The notes under the pieces are model-generated. The model did no database searches. It was not told the DNA's origin and was given only the letters and a program-made list of their open reading frames with translations. From positions 1-64,000 of the forward strand of contig QXJR01000013.1 of assembly GCA_020975725.1 (NCBI GenBank): a DNA stretch of 64,000 bases, given 5' to 3'. The DNA is from Picocystis sp. L7 (lineage: Eukaryota > Chlorophyta > Picocystophyceae > Picocystales > Picocystaceae). Positions 53,301 through 63,002 of the stretch are shown one piece after another (within the stretch, counting starts at the first letter, position 1; the number at the start of each line of letters is the position of its first letter). Both the position numbers and the translations under genes were made by a program.

Positions 53301-54041
53301 TTGGGGAAGGTGAACTTGTTGAACCCGTAGGTTCGCAGTGCGTCGCTCACGTCTGCGTCTTTGCCGTACCCACGGTTGGCCATGTACTCCTTGAAGGTTT
53401 TCTTGGTGGGAAAGTGCAGTTTTTCGAAGCTTTTTTCCTTGCGTTGATAAAGGAACCTCTGTTTGCGAAACTCGAACTCCGCTTGTTCTCCGGGTTCTTG
53501 GGTTTCGTTCCACTGCAGGTCCACGAGTTCTTTCTTTCCCGAGAATTTGACCGGTGTGATTTTGACGGTGGTTGCTTCTTCCACTCGTTCCACTTTGACG
53601 TACCTCATCGCACACCGCACGTCCACGGACCAGTAGCAGAACAGTTTCACGAGGGTCTGCAGCAGCAGCACGCCTGCCATCCCGTAGATCGCGCCGTATC
53701 CTCCACCCAGTCTGCGTACGTCGCGCGTGTCCCATTCGGATCCGTCAGCGCGTCCGTTTCATCCGTTTGTGTTTCGACGTTTCTCCCTCTGCGTTCCCAC
53801 GTCCATTCGTTCTCTTCGTTTCGTGGATCCATGGCGTTCTCTCGTGTTTCCGTTGGTGCAGGCGGAGGTTTGTTGCGTTGGTCCGGTTCTTTCCGCTCTC
53901 GTCCACGCACCGATATCCACCACCCATGGCCAGCAGGTACATCAGTTGGAAGGGTGTCCGATCCAGGTGATGTTCTTCTTTCTTCTTCTTCACCAGCTGC
54001 GCATCTTCCACCAGCTTGGAACGCACGCGCACCGGTGCCAT
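50318..54041 (-). CDS. SPF1: P5A-type ATPase (SPF1/ATP13A1), two exons
   Basis: ER P5A ATPase; the family removes mistargeted tail-anchored and signal-anchored helices from the ER membrane. Exon 1 is 54,041-53,911 (MAPVRVRSKLVEDAQLVKKK, DRTPFQLMYLLAM); a 199-bp GT-AG intron (GTGCGT...CGCAG) follows, and exon 2 is 53,711-50,318, for 1,174 aa, the normal size (about 1,180). Key sites: VKITPVKFSGKKE after the first helices, the P5A hallmark PPELPMELSIAVNSSL, the phosphorylation site CCFDKTGTLTTDE (Asp about residue 485), MITGDASLTACHAA, and GDGTNDVGALKTSHVGVALL. Paired C-terminal membrane helices and a KKDKDQ end suit ER retention. Without exon 1 the protein would lack its first membrane segment. 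Confidence 0.93.
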
Positions 54042-54168
54042 CGTCCACCGTGTCTGTGCGTCCACCACCCTTGGGTTGGGCTTGGCCCCCATCGGTGGGA
54101 CCAAAGGGCCACCCGATCCCTCCCGGGTCCAACCCTCCTCTTCCAAAGGGATCCTCTCGGGTCTATAT

Positions 54169-54292
54169 CCCCCCACTTCCTCCCAAGGGACGGTTTCGGG
54201 TCCATTCCCCCTCTTCCAAACCCACCTTGGCGAACGAGGGTTTGGAGGAGGGGGAATGGACCCGAAACCGTCCCTTGGGAGGAAGAGGGGGG
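54169..54292. repeat. Long near-perfect inverted repeat in the P5A / Sec14 divergent promoter
   Basis: Two arms of about 55 bp (54,169-54,223 and 54,238-54,292) are reverse complements with about two mismatches, separated by 14 bp. The core of each arm contains CAAGGGACGGTTTCGGGTCC or its complement. It lies between two start codons (54,041 minus and 54,489 plus). Confidence 0.85.
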
Positions 54293-54488
54293 ACGGACCC
54301 GGTGGGAAAGGCGGTTCCCAACCCTTTCTGATCGGTTCTTTTTCGCCCATCCCGTGAAGATGGGAGGGGGAGAAAAGGGAGGGTTCCCACACGAAAGGAA
54401 CCGACGTCCCCACGGACGGGGGACGTAGCGTGGAACGACGCGAAACGAAGAGCAAGGGGAAGAGGCGCGAGTGGAAGGAAGAGGAAAC

Positions 54489-55505
54489 ATGAGGAACGAA
54501 TCGAAACGGACCCCGTCCCATCGATCCACGGACGAACTCGCACGTTCCCTCTCCAACAAACCCAAGAAAGGAGACGAAATGGATGGAAACGAACGGGTCG
54601 AAGAACTCTGGGAAAGAGTGCGCGGAGAAGTCGTAGGTGATCCCTACCTGGAAAAATGGTGCGATGAAAACTGCCTCAAAAGGTACCTGCGAGCCAGGAA
54701 AGGAAACCTGCAAAAAGCACAAGACATGCTGGAAAACAGCCTCGCCTGGAGGAAAAAAATGAGACCAGAACTGCTGCGGTGGAAAGACGTCGAATATCAA
54801 AACACCCTAGGAAAGATGTATCGTAGCCCTTACCCAGCCAAAGACGGAAGTCCCATCATCATCATGAGACCGAGCCTAGAAAACCAGTTCGGAGATCACG
54901 ATGGGAACATCAAATACCTCGTCTACGTGCTCGAAAACGCGGCCAACTATGCCAAATACGGGAAAAGGTCCGAAAGGTTCATCATACTCGTAGACTTCTG
55001 GAAATACTCCCTCAAACATGCACCACCACTCAAAACGAGCCTGGAAACCTTGCACATACTACAGGATCAGTTCCCGGAAAGACTCGGACAAGCCATCGCC
55101 TACGATCCACCCAGGATCTTCGGCATCTTCTGGAAGATGATCTCGCCCTTCATCGATCCCGTCACCTACGGCAAAATCAAGTTTGTGCACCGAAAAAGCA
55201 AGAGCTCCATGCAGTTCATGGAAGAGAGGTTCAACCTGGATCTTGTGGAGGAAAAAATCGGAGGGAGGCTGCATTATAGCTACGACCACGAAGAGTATGG
55301 GAAGGTCATGGAAAAAGAAGAAATCATGTACAGTCAAGGAAGGGGGCCCGAGGAAACCACACCTCGTACTACACCGGTGGGATCTCCGGAATCAACCCCA
55401 CCCAAAGAGAACGGAGAATCCTTGGCCCGGAGAGAGGAACTTTCGACCGAAGATGACTTCTATGATGCGCTCACGCTCTCTCCTGGTCTCATCAGTGTCA
55501 TTTAA
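54489..55505 (+). CDS. Sec14-like CRAL-TRIO lipid-transfer protein
   Basis: 338 aa, intronless; ATG at 54,489 is the first in frame. Sec14-family proteins exchange phosphatidylinositol and other lipids between membranes. The N-terminal CRAL-TRIO-N helices are at about residues 50-95 (CLKRYLRARKGNLQKAQDML, NSLAWRKKM) and the lipid-binding domain at about 110-265 (SPIIIMRPSLENQ, RFIILVDFWKYSL, LETLHILQDQFPERLGQA, PPRIFGIFWKMISPFIDP, TYGKIKFV). The tail (280-338) is acidic and Pro/Thr/Ser-rich. A long hairpin lies in its promoter, shared with the P5A gene. Specific lipid unknown. Confidence 0.9.
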   Translation: MRNESKRTPSHRSTDELARSLSNKPKKGDEMDGNERVEELWERVRGEVVGDPYLEKWCDENCLKRYLRARKGNLQKAQDMLENSLAWRKKMRPELLRWKDVEYQNTLGKMYRSPYPAKDGSPIIIMRPSLENQFGDHDGNIKYLVYVLENAANYAKYGKRSERFIILVDFWKYSLKHAPPLKTSLETLHILQDQFPERLGQAIAYDPPRIFGIFWKMISPFIDPVTYGKIKFVHRKSKSSMQFMEERFNLDLVEEKIGGRLHYSYDHEEYGKVMEKEEIMYSQGRGPEETTPRTTPVGSPESTPPKENGESLARREELSTEDDFYDALTLSPGLISVI

Positions 55506-56315
55506 AATCCCACCCCTTGCTTGCACATCAGCACACGTCAATGAACTCCCTTGTGCTCTACCCTGCCTCTGAAAAAGGCGATATTTCAGGCATGGTCCAG
55601 TTCTGGCCAATGACGAATAGCACGTGTCAAATCCTACGGCATTCCTTGCTCGATTGAAGGAGAGGTTGAAATCCGATCCGCCCAATGTTGGAAATAGCAA
55701 AAATGCAAGTTCCTGCAAGCAACGGGGAGCGAAACCCAAACGTGCACCTGCTTCGCGCGATAAGCAGGCATTTCCTGTGGAGTTGCCGACCACTATGGGC
55801 GTTCTTGCCGGCAGGAACAGCATCGAGCTGGCTGGCAGTTTGCTCCGTAAGTGTAGCCGCTTCAAGGGATGCATACCGCTGCAAGCAACACGTTAAACAG
55901 CCCGACACAAAAGGCCGAGCTGCTGATCAAGAAGGAGCACAGGTTTGCTCCATATCTTGCATTGTGGCATCCCAACCAAAGGAGAGGGAATTTGACTGTA
56001 CGCAATCACCCATGCACGGCCCACAGCGACGTTCAAGAGGGATTGGAGTCGTGGCTTATGATCTATTTGCCCTTTGTTGTGGAGGCCCCTGCCCTTGACG
56101 AAAGGGGCCCTGGCAGCAGAGCAGGAGCGGGGTCAAGATCGCTTGTGGTAATCTGTCAGTGACTTTTCCTTGTTTGCCTGGATGTGAATTAAAATTACCC
56201 CAAACCGTCCGTTGATCCGGGGGGGCGGCGCGGTGGGGTGTTACGCCCCACGTAGCTAAGCACTCATGTTGACTACGCGGAAGGACCAAACGCTGCCACC
56301 GGTGGCGAGCGTTCA
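55506..56315. other. Intergenic, no recognisable gene
   Basis: About 0.8 kb between the Sec14-like gene and the convergent putative plastid gene. Short open frames only. A G-rich hairpin-like stretch lies near 56,215-56,260. Confidence 0.5.
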
Positions 56316-57026
56316 CTAGGCCAGAAGCCCCTTGATCGCCGCGGCGGCCGCTGCAGCGGCCAGGACCTCTGCAGCAGCGACGGCCAGTGCTTTAGTTGCC
56401 TTGGAGCTAGAAGCCTTTGGCATCTCCAAGCTGGGAATTGCGGGTGCGGTCACCGATGGAGCCTCCACCTTGGCTTTCGGAGCCGTTTCTCCCATGGCTT
56501 GGGCGGGAGGGTCTGCCTTGACCTTGGCCGGGGCTGGCGTTGGTTTCGGCTTCGGTTGCGCCTTCGTTTCCTTTTTCGTTTCTCTTTTGGGTTCAGGAAC
56601 CTTCGTATCTATCTTTGCTTCTGGTTTGGCGTAGGATATCTTTCCTTTTTTCGTCGTGGCCGGTTCGTCGGCCACACCCGCCTTGGCTTTGGTCTTGGTG
56701 TCGGGTTTGGGCTTTTCGGCTTTCGTCACCTTCTTTCCTTTGTCTTGCGGCTGCAGCGATTCGACGGACACCGATCCCATGGACGAGAGGTAGCTTTGTT
56801 GATCGGTGATGCCGATGGCCATCGCTTCTTGTGGCGTGTTCCAGGCCACGGCAGCGGTCAGGACCGCCCAGGTCGCAGCAGCCAGGGCTCCTTCCTTGCG
56901 CACCACGCCGTCCGCCTTCTCCTGGCATCGCACCACGACCTTGTTTTCCTTCGCACGAGACCCTCTTTGCTTCTGGATCCCGTGCATGTGCGCCATCCTT
57001 GTCGCCTTGGCCATCGCCATCGCCAT
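56316..57026 (-). CDS. Putative thylakoid-targeted low-complexity protein
   Basis: 236 aa from the first ATG (57,026). No family recognised. The leader looks bipartite: a basic transit part (MAMAMAKATRMAHMHG...ENKVVVRC), then RKEG, a hydrophobic stretch (ALAAATWAVLTAAVAW) and an Ala-x-Ala-type site (QEAMA), as for thylakoid-lumen proteins. The centre is Lys/Pro-rich (KPKPDTKTKAKA, PKRETKKETKAQPKPKPTPA), and the end is an Ala-rich helix (ALAVAAAEVLAAAAAAAAIK). An alternative is a thylakoid membrane protein with two helices flanking a basic linker. The second Harbinger element lies about 150 bp upstream of its start. Composition is extreme, so the frame call is less certain than for a conserved gene. 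Confidence 0.5.
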   Translation of the reverse strand: MAMAMAKATRMAHMHGIQKQRGSRAKENKVVVRCQEKADGVVRKEGALAAATWAVLTAAVAWNTPQEAMAIGITDQQSYLSSMGSVSVESLQPQDKGKKVTKAEKPKPDTKTKAKAGVADEPATTKKGKISYAKPEAKIDTKVPEPKRETKKETKAQPKPKPTPAPAKVKADPPAQAMGETAPKAKVEAPSVTAPAIPSLEMPKASSSKATKALAVAAAEVLAAAAAAAAIKGLLA

Positions 57027-57526
57027 CGTCGGTTCGCGCGAACTCGCTTCCCTCGCGATTGGATTCGCCTGGGACCCAGCCTTCGGATAAGGGAGATCGG
57101 AGGAACGGACACCGTTGTGGTGGTCACAACCGCGTGGACGGATGTCGATCGGGGGGGGGTGTCGTCCACGGTCGATTAGAGGACTTCGGATTTGCCCCGA
57201 CGAACAACTTCGGAGGGTTTTTTATTTTTGTGTTAAGCATCCGTGAAATAGGGCGGGTCGAGGACTTCGCTTTCACCGGGCATTTCAACTGCGGGAGGTC
57301 AGGTCACCGTCCTCGAAGGTAGTTGTAAGGTATTTGGAGTTTAAAACCAAGAGCAACGTAGGAGGGTGTCGTTTCAAGATCCCGTAAATGGAACAGGTTC
57401 CCGCCATCTTCTACAAGGCCTTTCCCGATAACTCCGTGTCCATTCACCCTAGGAATCGAAAATACACAAGGCGTGGAGGATCTTGCTGTCAAGGGCGCCA
57501 GGAGCAACTTCCGAATCGCGCATGCG

Positions 57527-58393
57527 ATGGTGCAAGAAGAGGACAGGCCTCCTCTCAAAAGGAAAGATGTCAACGTAACAACCTCGAAGGCCGCCAAGTC
57601 GATGGAAGATCAAAGATCACGCAATACGTGGACGAACGCACGGAAGTACGCGCTCTTGAATCAGATTTGCGTGGAGTCATGTGACCCATTCAAGGTCGAT
57701 GCAAATCGTGATCAGAGGAAGAAAGCGTGGGAGGCTTTGGTTGCATCCCTCCGAGAGCACACTGATGGACTTTTCGCGGAGTTCGAATTGTCTATCGATT
57801 CTGTTCAGCGGCGGGTAGCTATGTTGGCCCGAGAGGCGCGGAAGTGGAACGAGGATGCAAGGGCCTCTACTGGTCGAGGAGGGGGGTATGCCCATACAGA
57901 GGTGGAGGAACTTCAACAACGTTTGGTGGAGAAGATCGACGAGCGAGCTGCAGCATCGAAGGCTGTACGTGACGAACTTGCTTTGCGACGTGCAACATTG
58001 ACGGAGCAAGGGCGCAACAACGTGAGTCGTCAAATGGAGACGCACCGCCAAACGGCGAAGCGCGGACGGTCGTCCATGTCCAAAGGAAACGATGGTGCTT
58101 TGTGTGCTGAGGTCGAAGACACTCGTAAGAGCATGGACGACATTTGCGATCTCACGCGTAAAGCTTTGCTCCATGCGACGCGTTCCAATGCACGTGCCGA
58201 GTGGGCACGCGAGTTCGAGCTTCACAAGAGGTTCCCGAACGACTTTCCAAGCCCAGGACCACGCGACGAATGGGTAGCAGCTGCTGTGAACACCTTCGAG
58301 GAGGAGAATGGGAGCCTTCTCCGCCGTTCATCTTCCAGACCCTCGACCATTTCGTCGGAGATGGAGGAGGTTGTCGTGAACGAAGCTACTTGA
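57527..58393 (+). CDS. Myb/SANT-like DNA-binding protein of Harbinger 2
   Basis: 288 aa from the ATG at 57,527 (open 18 codons upstream from a GTG). It is the same length and architecture as the 289-aa protein at 7,286-8,155: SANT/Myb-like part (RNTWTNARKYALLNQICVES, KKAWEALVASLREHTDGLFAE) and a coiled-coil, charged second half ending GPRDEWVAAAVNTF. Role inferred as the accessory DNA-binding protein of a two-gene Harbinger element. Convergent with the transposase beyond the array. Confidence 0.8.
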   Translation: MVQEEDRPPLKRKDVNVTTSKAAKSMEDQRSRNTWTNARKYALLNQICVESCDPFKVDANRDQRKKAWEALVASLREHTDGLFAEFELSIDSVQRRVAMLAREARKWNEDARASTGRGGGYAHTEVEELQQRLVEKIDERAAASKAVRDELALRRATLTEQGRNNVSRQMETHRQTAKRGRSSMSKGNDGALCAEVEDTRKSMDDICDLTRKALLHATRSNARAEWAREFELHKRFPNDFPSPGPRDEWVAAAVNTFEEENGSLLRRSSSRPSTISSEMEEVVVNEAT

Positions 58394-58687
58394 GAACGTA
58401 AAGTAGATTTGCAAATTTCTATTCCTACTTCTTTTTCGTCCATTCCACAACTTTGCGTCCTCGGAAGTTCCCTACTTGCGAGCTATGTCGACCGCGATGT
58501 TGTTGCATAAAAGAAATTTTGTTTCTTACCTTTATTACAAAGAGTGCGATGACTCAGTAGGGTGGAAAAGACAGAACACAACTCCACCACTTGCAACCTT
58601 TCATCATCCACATCCACAGGTTGTCACTCACCAATGCAAAACATTTCGCAATGTAACATTCATACTGTACACACCGTACTCCGCTTC
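58394..58687. other. 3' flank of the Myb-like gene, before the array
   Basis: AT-richer, about 290 bp, no separate gene; it can serve as the 3' UTR of the Myb-like gene. The long open frame reading from here through the array is a repeat artefact. Confidence 0.6.
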
Positions 58688-61600
58688 CCATCCAGCAGAT
58701 TTCTGCAACCAGCGAGAAACCATCCAGCAGATTTCTGCAACCATCCAGCAACCATCCAGCAGATTTCTGCAACCAGCGAGAAACCATCCAGCAGATTTCT
58801 GCAACCTTCCAGCAACCAACCAGCAGATTTCTGCAACCATCCAGCAACCATCCAGCAGATTTCTGCAACCAGCGAGAAACCATCCAGCAGATTTCTGCAA
58901 CCTTCTAGCAACCAACCAGCAGATTTCTGCAACCATCCAGCAACCATCCAGCAGATTTCTGCAACCAGCGAGAAACCATCCAGCAGATTTCTGCAACCAG
59001 CGAGAAACCATCCAGCAGATTTCTGCAACCAGCGAGAAACCATCCAGCAGATTTCTGCAACTATCCAGCAACCATCCAGCAGATTTCTGCAACCAGCGAG
59101 AAACCATCCAGCAGATTTCTGCAACCAGCGAGAAACCATCCAGCAGATTTCTGCAACCTTCCAGCAACCAACCAGCAGATTTCTGCAACCATCCAGCAAC
59201 CATCCAGCAGATTTCTGCAACCAGCGAGAAACCATCCAGCAGATTTCTGCAACCTTCTAGCAACCAACCAGCAGATTTCTGCAACCATCCAGCAACCATC
59301 CAGCAGATTTCTGCAACCAGCGAGAAACCATCCAGCAGATTTCTGCAACCAGCGAGAAACCATCCAGCAGATTTCTGCAACCAGCGAGAAACCATCCAGC
59401 AGATTTCTGCAACTATCCAGCAACCATCCAGCAGATTTCTGCAACCAGCGAGAAACCATCCAGCAGATTTCTGCAACCAGCGAGAAACCATCCAGCAGAT
59501 TTCTGCAACCAGCGAGAAACCATCCAGCAGATTTCTGCAACCAGCGAGAAACCATCCAGCAGATTTCTGCAACCTTCCAGCAACCAACCAGCAGATTTCT
59601 GCAACCATCCAGCAACCATCCAGCAGATTTCTGCAACCAGCGAGAAACCATCCAGCAGATTTCTGCAACCTTCCAGCAACCAACCAGCAGATTTCTGCAA
59701 CCATCCAGCAACCATCCAGCAGATTTCTGCAACCAGCGAGAAACCATCCAGCAGATTTCTGCAACCAGCGAGAAACCATCCAGCAGATTTCTGCAACTAT
59801 CCAGCAACCATCCAGCAGATTTCTGCAACCAGCGAGAAACCATCCAGCAGATTTCTGCAACCAGCGAGAAACCATCCAGCAGATTTCTGCAACTATCCAG
59901 CAACCATCCAGCAGATTTCTGCAACCAGCGAGAAACCATCCAGCAGATTTCTGCAACCAGCGAGAAACCATCCAGCAGATTTCTGCAACCAGCGAGAAAC
60001 CATCCAGCAGATTTCTGCAACCAGCGAGAAACCATCCAGCAGATTTCTGCAACCTTCCAGCAACCAACCAGCAGATTTCTGCAACCATCCAGCAACCATC
60101 CAGCAGATTTCTGCAACCAGCGAGAAACCATCCAGCAGATTTCTGCAACCTTCCAGCAACCAACCAGCAGATTTCTGCAACCATCCAGCAACCATCCAGC
60201 AGATTTCTGCAACCAGCGAGAAACCATCCAGCAGATTTCTGCAACCAGCGAGAAACCATCCAGCAGATTTCTGCAACCTTCCAGCAACCAACCAGCAGAT
60301 TTCTGCAACCATCCAGCAACCATCCAGCAGATTTCTGCAACCAGCGAGAAACCATCCAGCAGATTTCTGCAACCTTCCAGCAACCATCCAGCAGATTTCT
60401 GCAACTAGCGAGAAACCATCCAGCAGATTTCTGCAACCAGCGAGAAACCATCCAGCAGATTTCTGCAACCAGCGAGAAACCATCCAGCAGATTTCTGCAA
60501 CTATCCAGCAACCATCCAGCAGATTTCTGCAACCAGCGAGAAACCATCCAGCAGATTTCTGCAACCAGCGAGAAACCATCCAGCAGATTTCTGCAACCAG
60601 CGAGAAACCATCCAGCAGATTTCTGCAACCAGCGAGAAACCATCCAGCAGATTTCTGCAACCTTCCAGCAACCAACCAGCAGATTTCTGCAACCATCCAG
60701 CAACCATCCAGCAGATTTCTGCAACCAGCGAGAAACCATCCAGCAGATTTCTGCAACCTTCCAGCAACCAACCAGCAGATTTCTGCAACCATCCAGCAAC
60801 CATCCAGCAGATTTCTGCAACCAGCGAGAAACCATCCAGCAGATTTCTGCAACCAGCGAGAAACCATCCAGCAGATTTCTGCAACCAGCGAGAAACCATC
60901 CAGCAGATTTCTGCAACCTTCCAGCAACCAACCAGCAGATTTCTGCAACCATCCAGCAACCATCCAGCAGATTTCTGCAACCAGCGAGAAACCATCCAGC
61001 AGGTTTCTGCAACCTTCCAGCAACCAACCAGCAGATTTCTGCAACCATCCAGCAACCATCCAGCAGATTTCTGCAACCAGCGAGAAACCATCCAGCAGAT
61101 TTCTGCAACCTTCCAGCAACCATCCAGCAGACTTTTGCAACCATCCAGCAACCATCCAGCAGATTTCTGCAACCAGCGAGAAACCATCCAGCAGATTTCT
61201 GCAACCTTCCAGCAACCAACCAGCAGATTTCTGCAACCATCCAGCAACCATCCAGCAGATTTCTGCAACCAGCGAGAAACCATCCAGCAGATTTCTGCAA
61301 CCAGCGAGAAACCATCCAGCAGATTTCTGCAACTATCCAGCAACCATCCAGCAGATTTCTGCAACCAGCGAGAAACCATCCAGCAGATTTCTGCAACCTT
61401 CCAGCAACCAACCAGCAGATTTCTGCAACCATCCAGCAACCATCCAGCAGATTTCTGCAACCAGCGAGAAACCATCCAGCAGATTTCTGCAACCTTCCAG
61501 CAACCAACCAGCAGATTTCTGCAACCATCCAGCAACCATCCAGCAGATTTCTGCAACCAGCGAGAAACCATCCAGCAGATTTCTGCAACCAGCGAGAAAC

Positions 61601-62996
61601 CATCCAGCAGATTTCTGCAACTATCCAGCAACCATCCAGCAGATTTCTGCAACCAGCGAGAAACCATCCAGCAGATTTCTGCAACCAGCGAGAAACCATC
61701 CAGCAGATTTCTGCAACTATCCAGCAACCATCCAGCAGATTTCTGCAACCAGCGAGAAACCATCCAGCAGATTTCTGCAACCAGCGAGAAACCATCCAGC
61801 AGATTTCTGCAACCAGCGAGAAACCATCCAGCAGATTTCTGCAACCAGCGAGAAACCATCCAGCAGATTTCTGCAACCTTCCAGCAACCAACCAGCAGAT
61901 TTCTGCAACCATCCAGCAACCATCCAGCAGATTTCTGCAACCAGCGAGAAACCATCCAGCAGATTTCTGCAACCTTCCAGCAACCAACCAGCAGATTTCT
62001 GCAACCATCCAGCAACCATCCAGCAGATTTCTGCAACCAGCGAGAAACCATCCAGCAGATTTCTGCAACCAGCGAGAAACCATCCAGCAGATTTCTGCAA
62101 CCTTCCAGCAACCAACCAGCAGATTTCTGCAACCATCCAGCAACCATCCAGCAGATTTCTGCAACCAGCGAGAAACCATCCAGCAGATTTCTGCAACCTT
62201 CCAGCAACCATCCAGCAGATTTCTGCAACTAGCGAGAAACCATCCAGCAGATTTCTGCAACCAGCGAGAAACCATCCAGCAGATTTCTGCAACCAGCGAG
62301 AAACCATCCAGCAGATTTCTGCAACTATCCAGCAACCATCCAGCAGATTTCTGCAACCAGCGAGAAACCATCCAGCAGATTTCTGCAACCAGCGAGAAAC
62401 CATCCAGCAGATTTCTGCAACCAGCGAGAAACCATCCAGCAGATTTCTGCAACCAGCGAGAAACCATCCAGCAGATTTCTGCAACCTTCCAGCAACCAAC
62501 CAGCAGATTTCTGCAACCATCCAGCAACCATCCAGCAGATTTCTGCAACCAGCGAGAAACCATCCAGCAGATTTCTGCAACCTTCCAGCAACCAACCAGC
62601 AGATTTCTGCAACCATCCAGCAACCATCCAGCAGATTTCTGCAACCAGCGAGAAACCATCCAGCAGATTTCTGCAACCAGCGAGAAACCATCCAGCAGAT
62701 TTCTGCAACCAGCGAGAAACCATCCAGCAGATTTCTGCAACCTTCCAGCAACCAACCAGCAGATTTCTGCAACCATCCAGCAACCATCCAGCAGATTTCT
62801 GCAACCAGCGAGAAACCATCCAGCAGATTTCTGCAACCTTCCAGCAACCAACCAGCAGATTTCTGCAACCATCCAGCAACCATCCAGCAGATTTCTGCAA
62901 CCAGCGAGAAACCATCCAGCAGATTTCTGCAACCTTCCAGCAACCATCCAGCAGACTTTTGCAACCGTCCAGATAATTTTTGCAAGGAGCGAGAGA
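58688..62996. repeat. 4.3-kb minisatellite of about 134 x 32-bp units in Harbinger 2
   Basis: Each unit is a 21-bp core (CCATCCAGCAGATTTCTGCA plus A) and an 11-bp spacer of a few types: CCAGCGAGAAA, CCTTCCAGCAA, CCATCCAGCAA, CTATCCAGCAA. No unit has a stop in any of the six frames and 32 is not a multiple of 3, so all frames stay open, giving false proteins of up to 1,507 aa. Rare variants repeat at a fixed offset: CAACTAGCG at 60,403 and 62,227, and ACTTTTGCAA at 61,131 and 62,955, both 1,824 bp (57 units) apart, showing a segmental duplication. The last unit (62,965-62,996) is degenerate and ends six bases from the transposase stop codon. Confidence 0.97.
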
Positions 62997-63002
62997 TGAC
63001 TC

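Noticed and set aside
53015-54331. A 438-aa plus-strand open frame opposite the P5A gene
   Set aside because: Shadow of the P5A coding strand; no domain of its own.
58688-62996. CRISPR array
   Set aside because: Units are contiguous with no unique spacers; the alternating 11-bp parts are a few repeated flavours. The context is a eukaryotic transposon.
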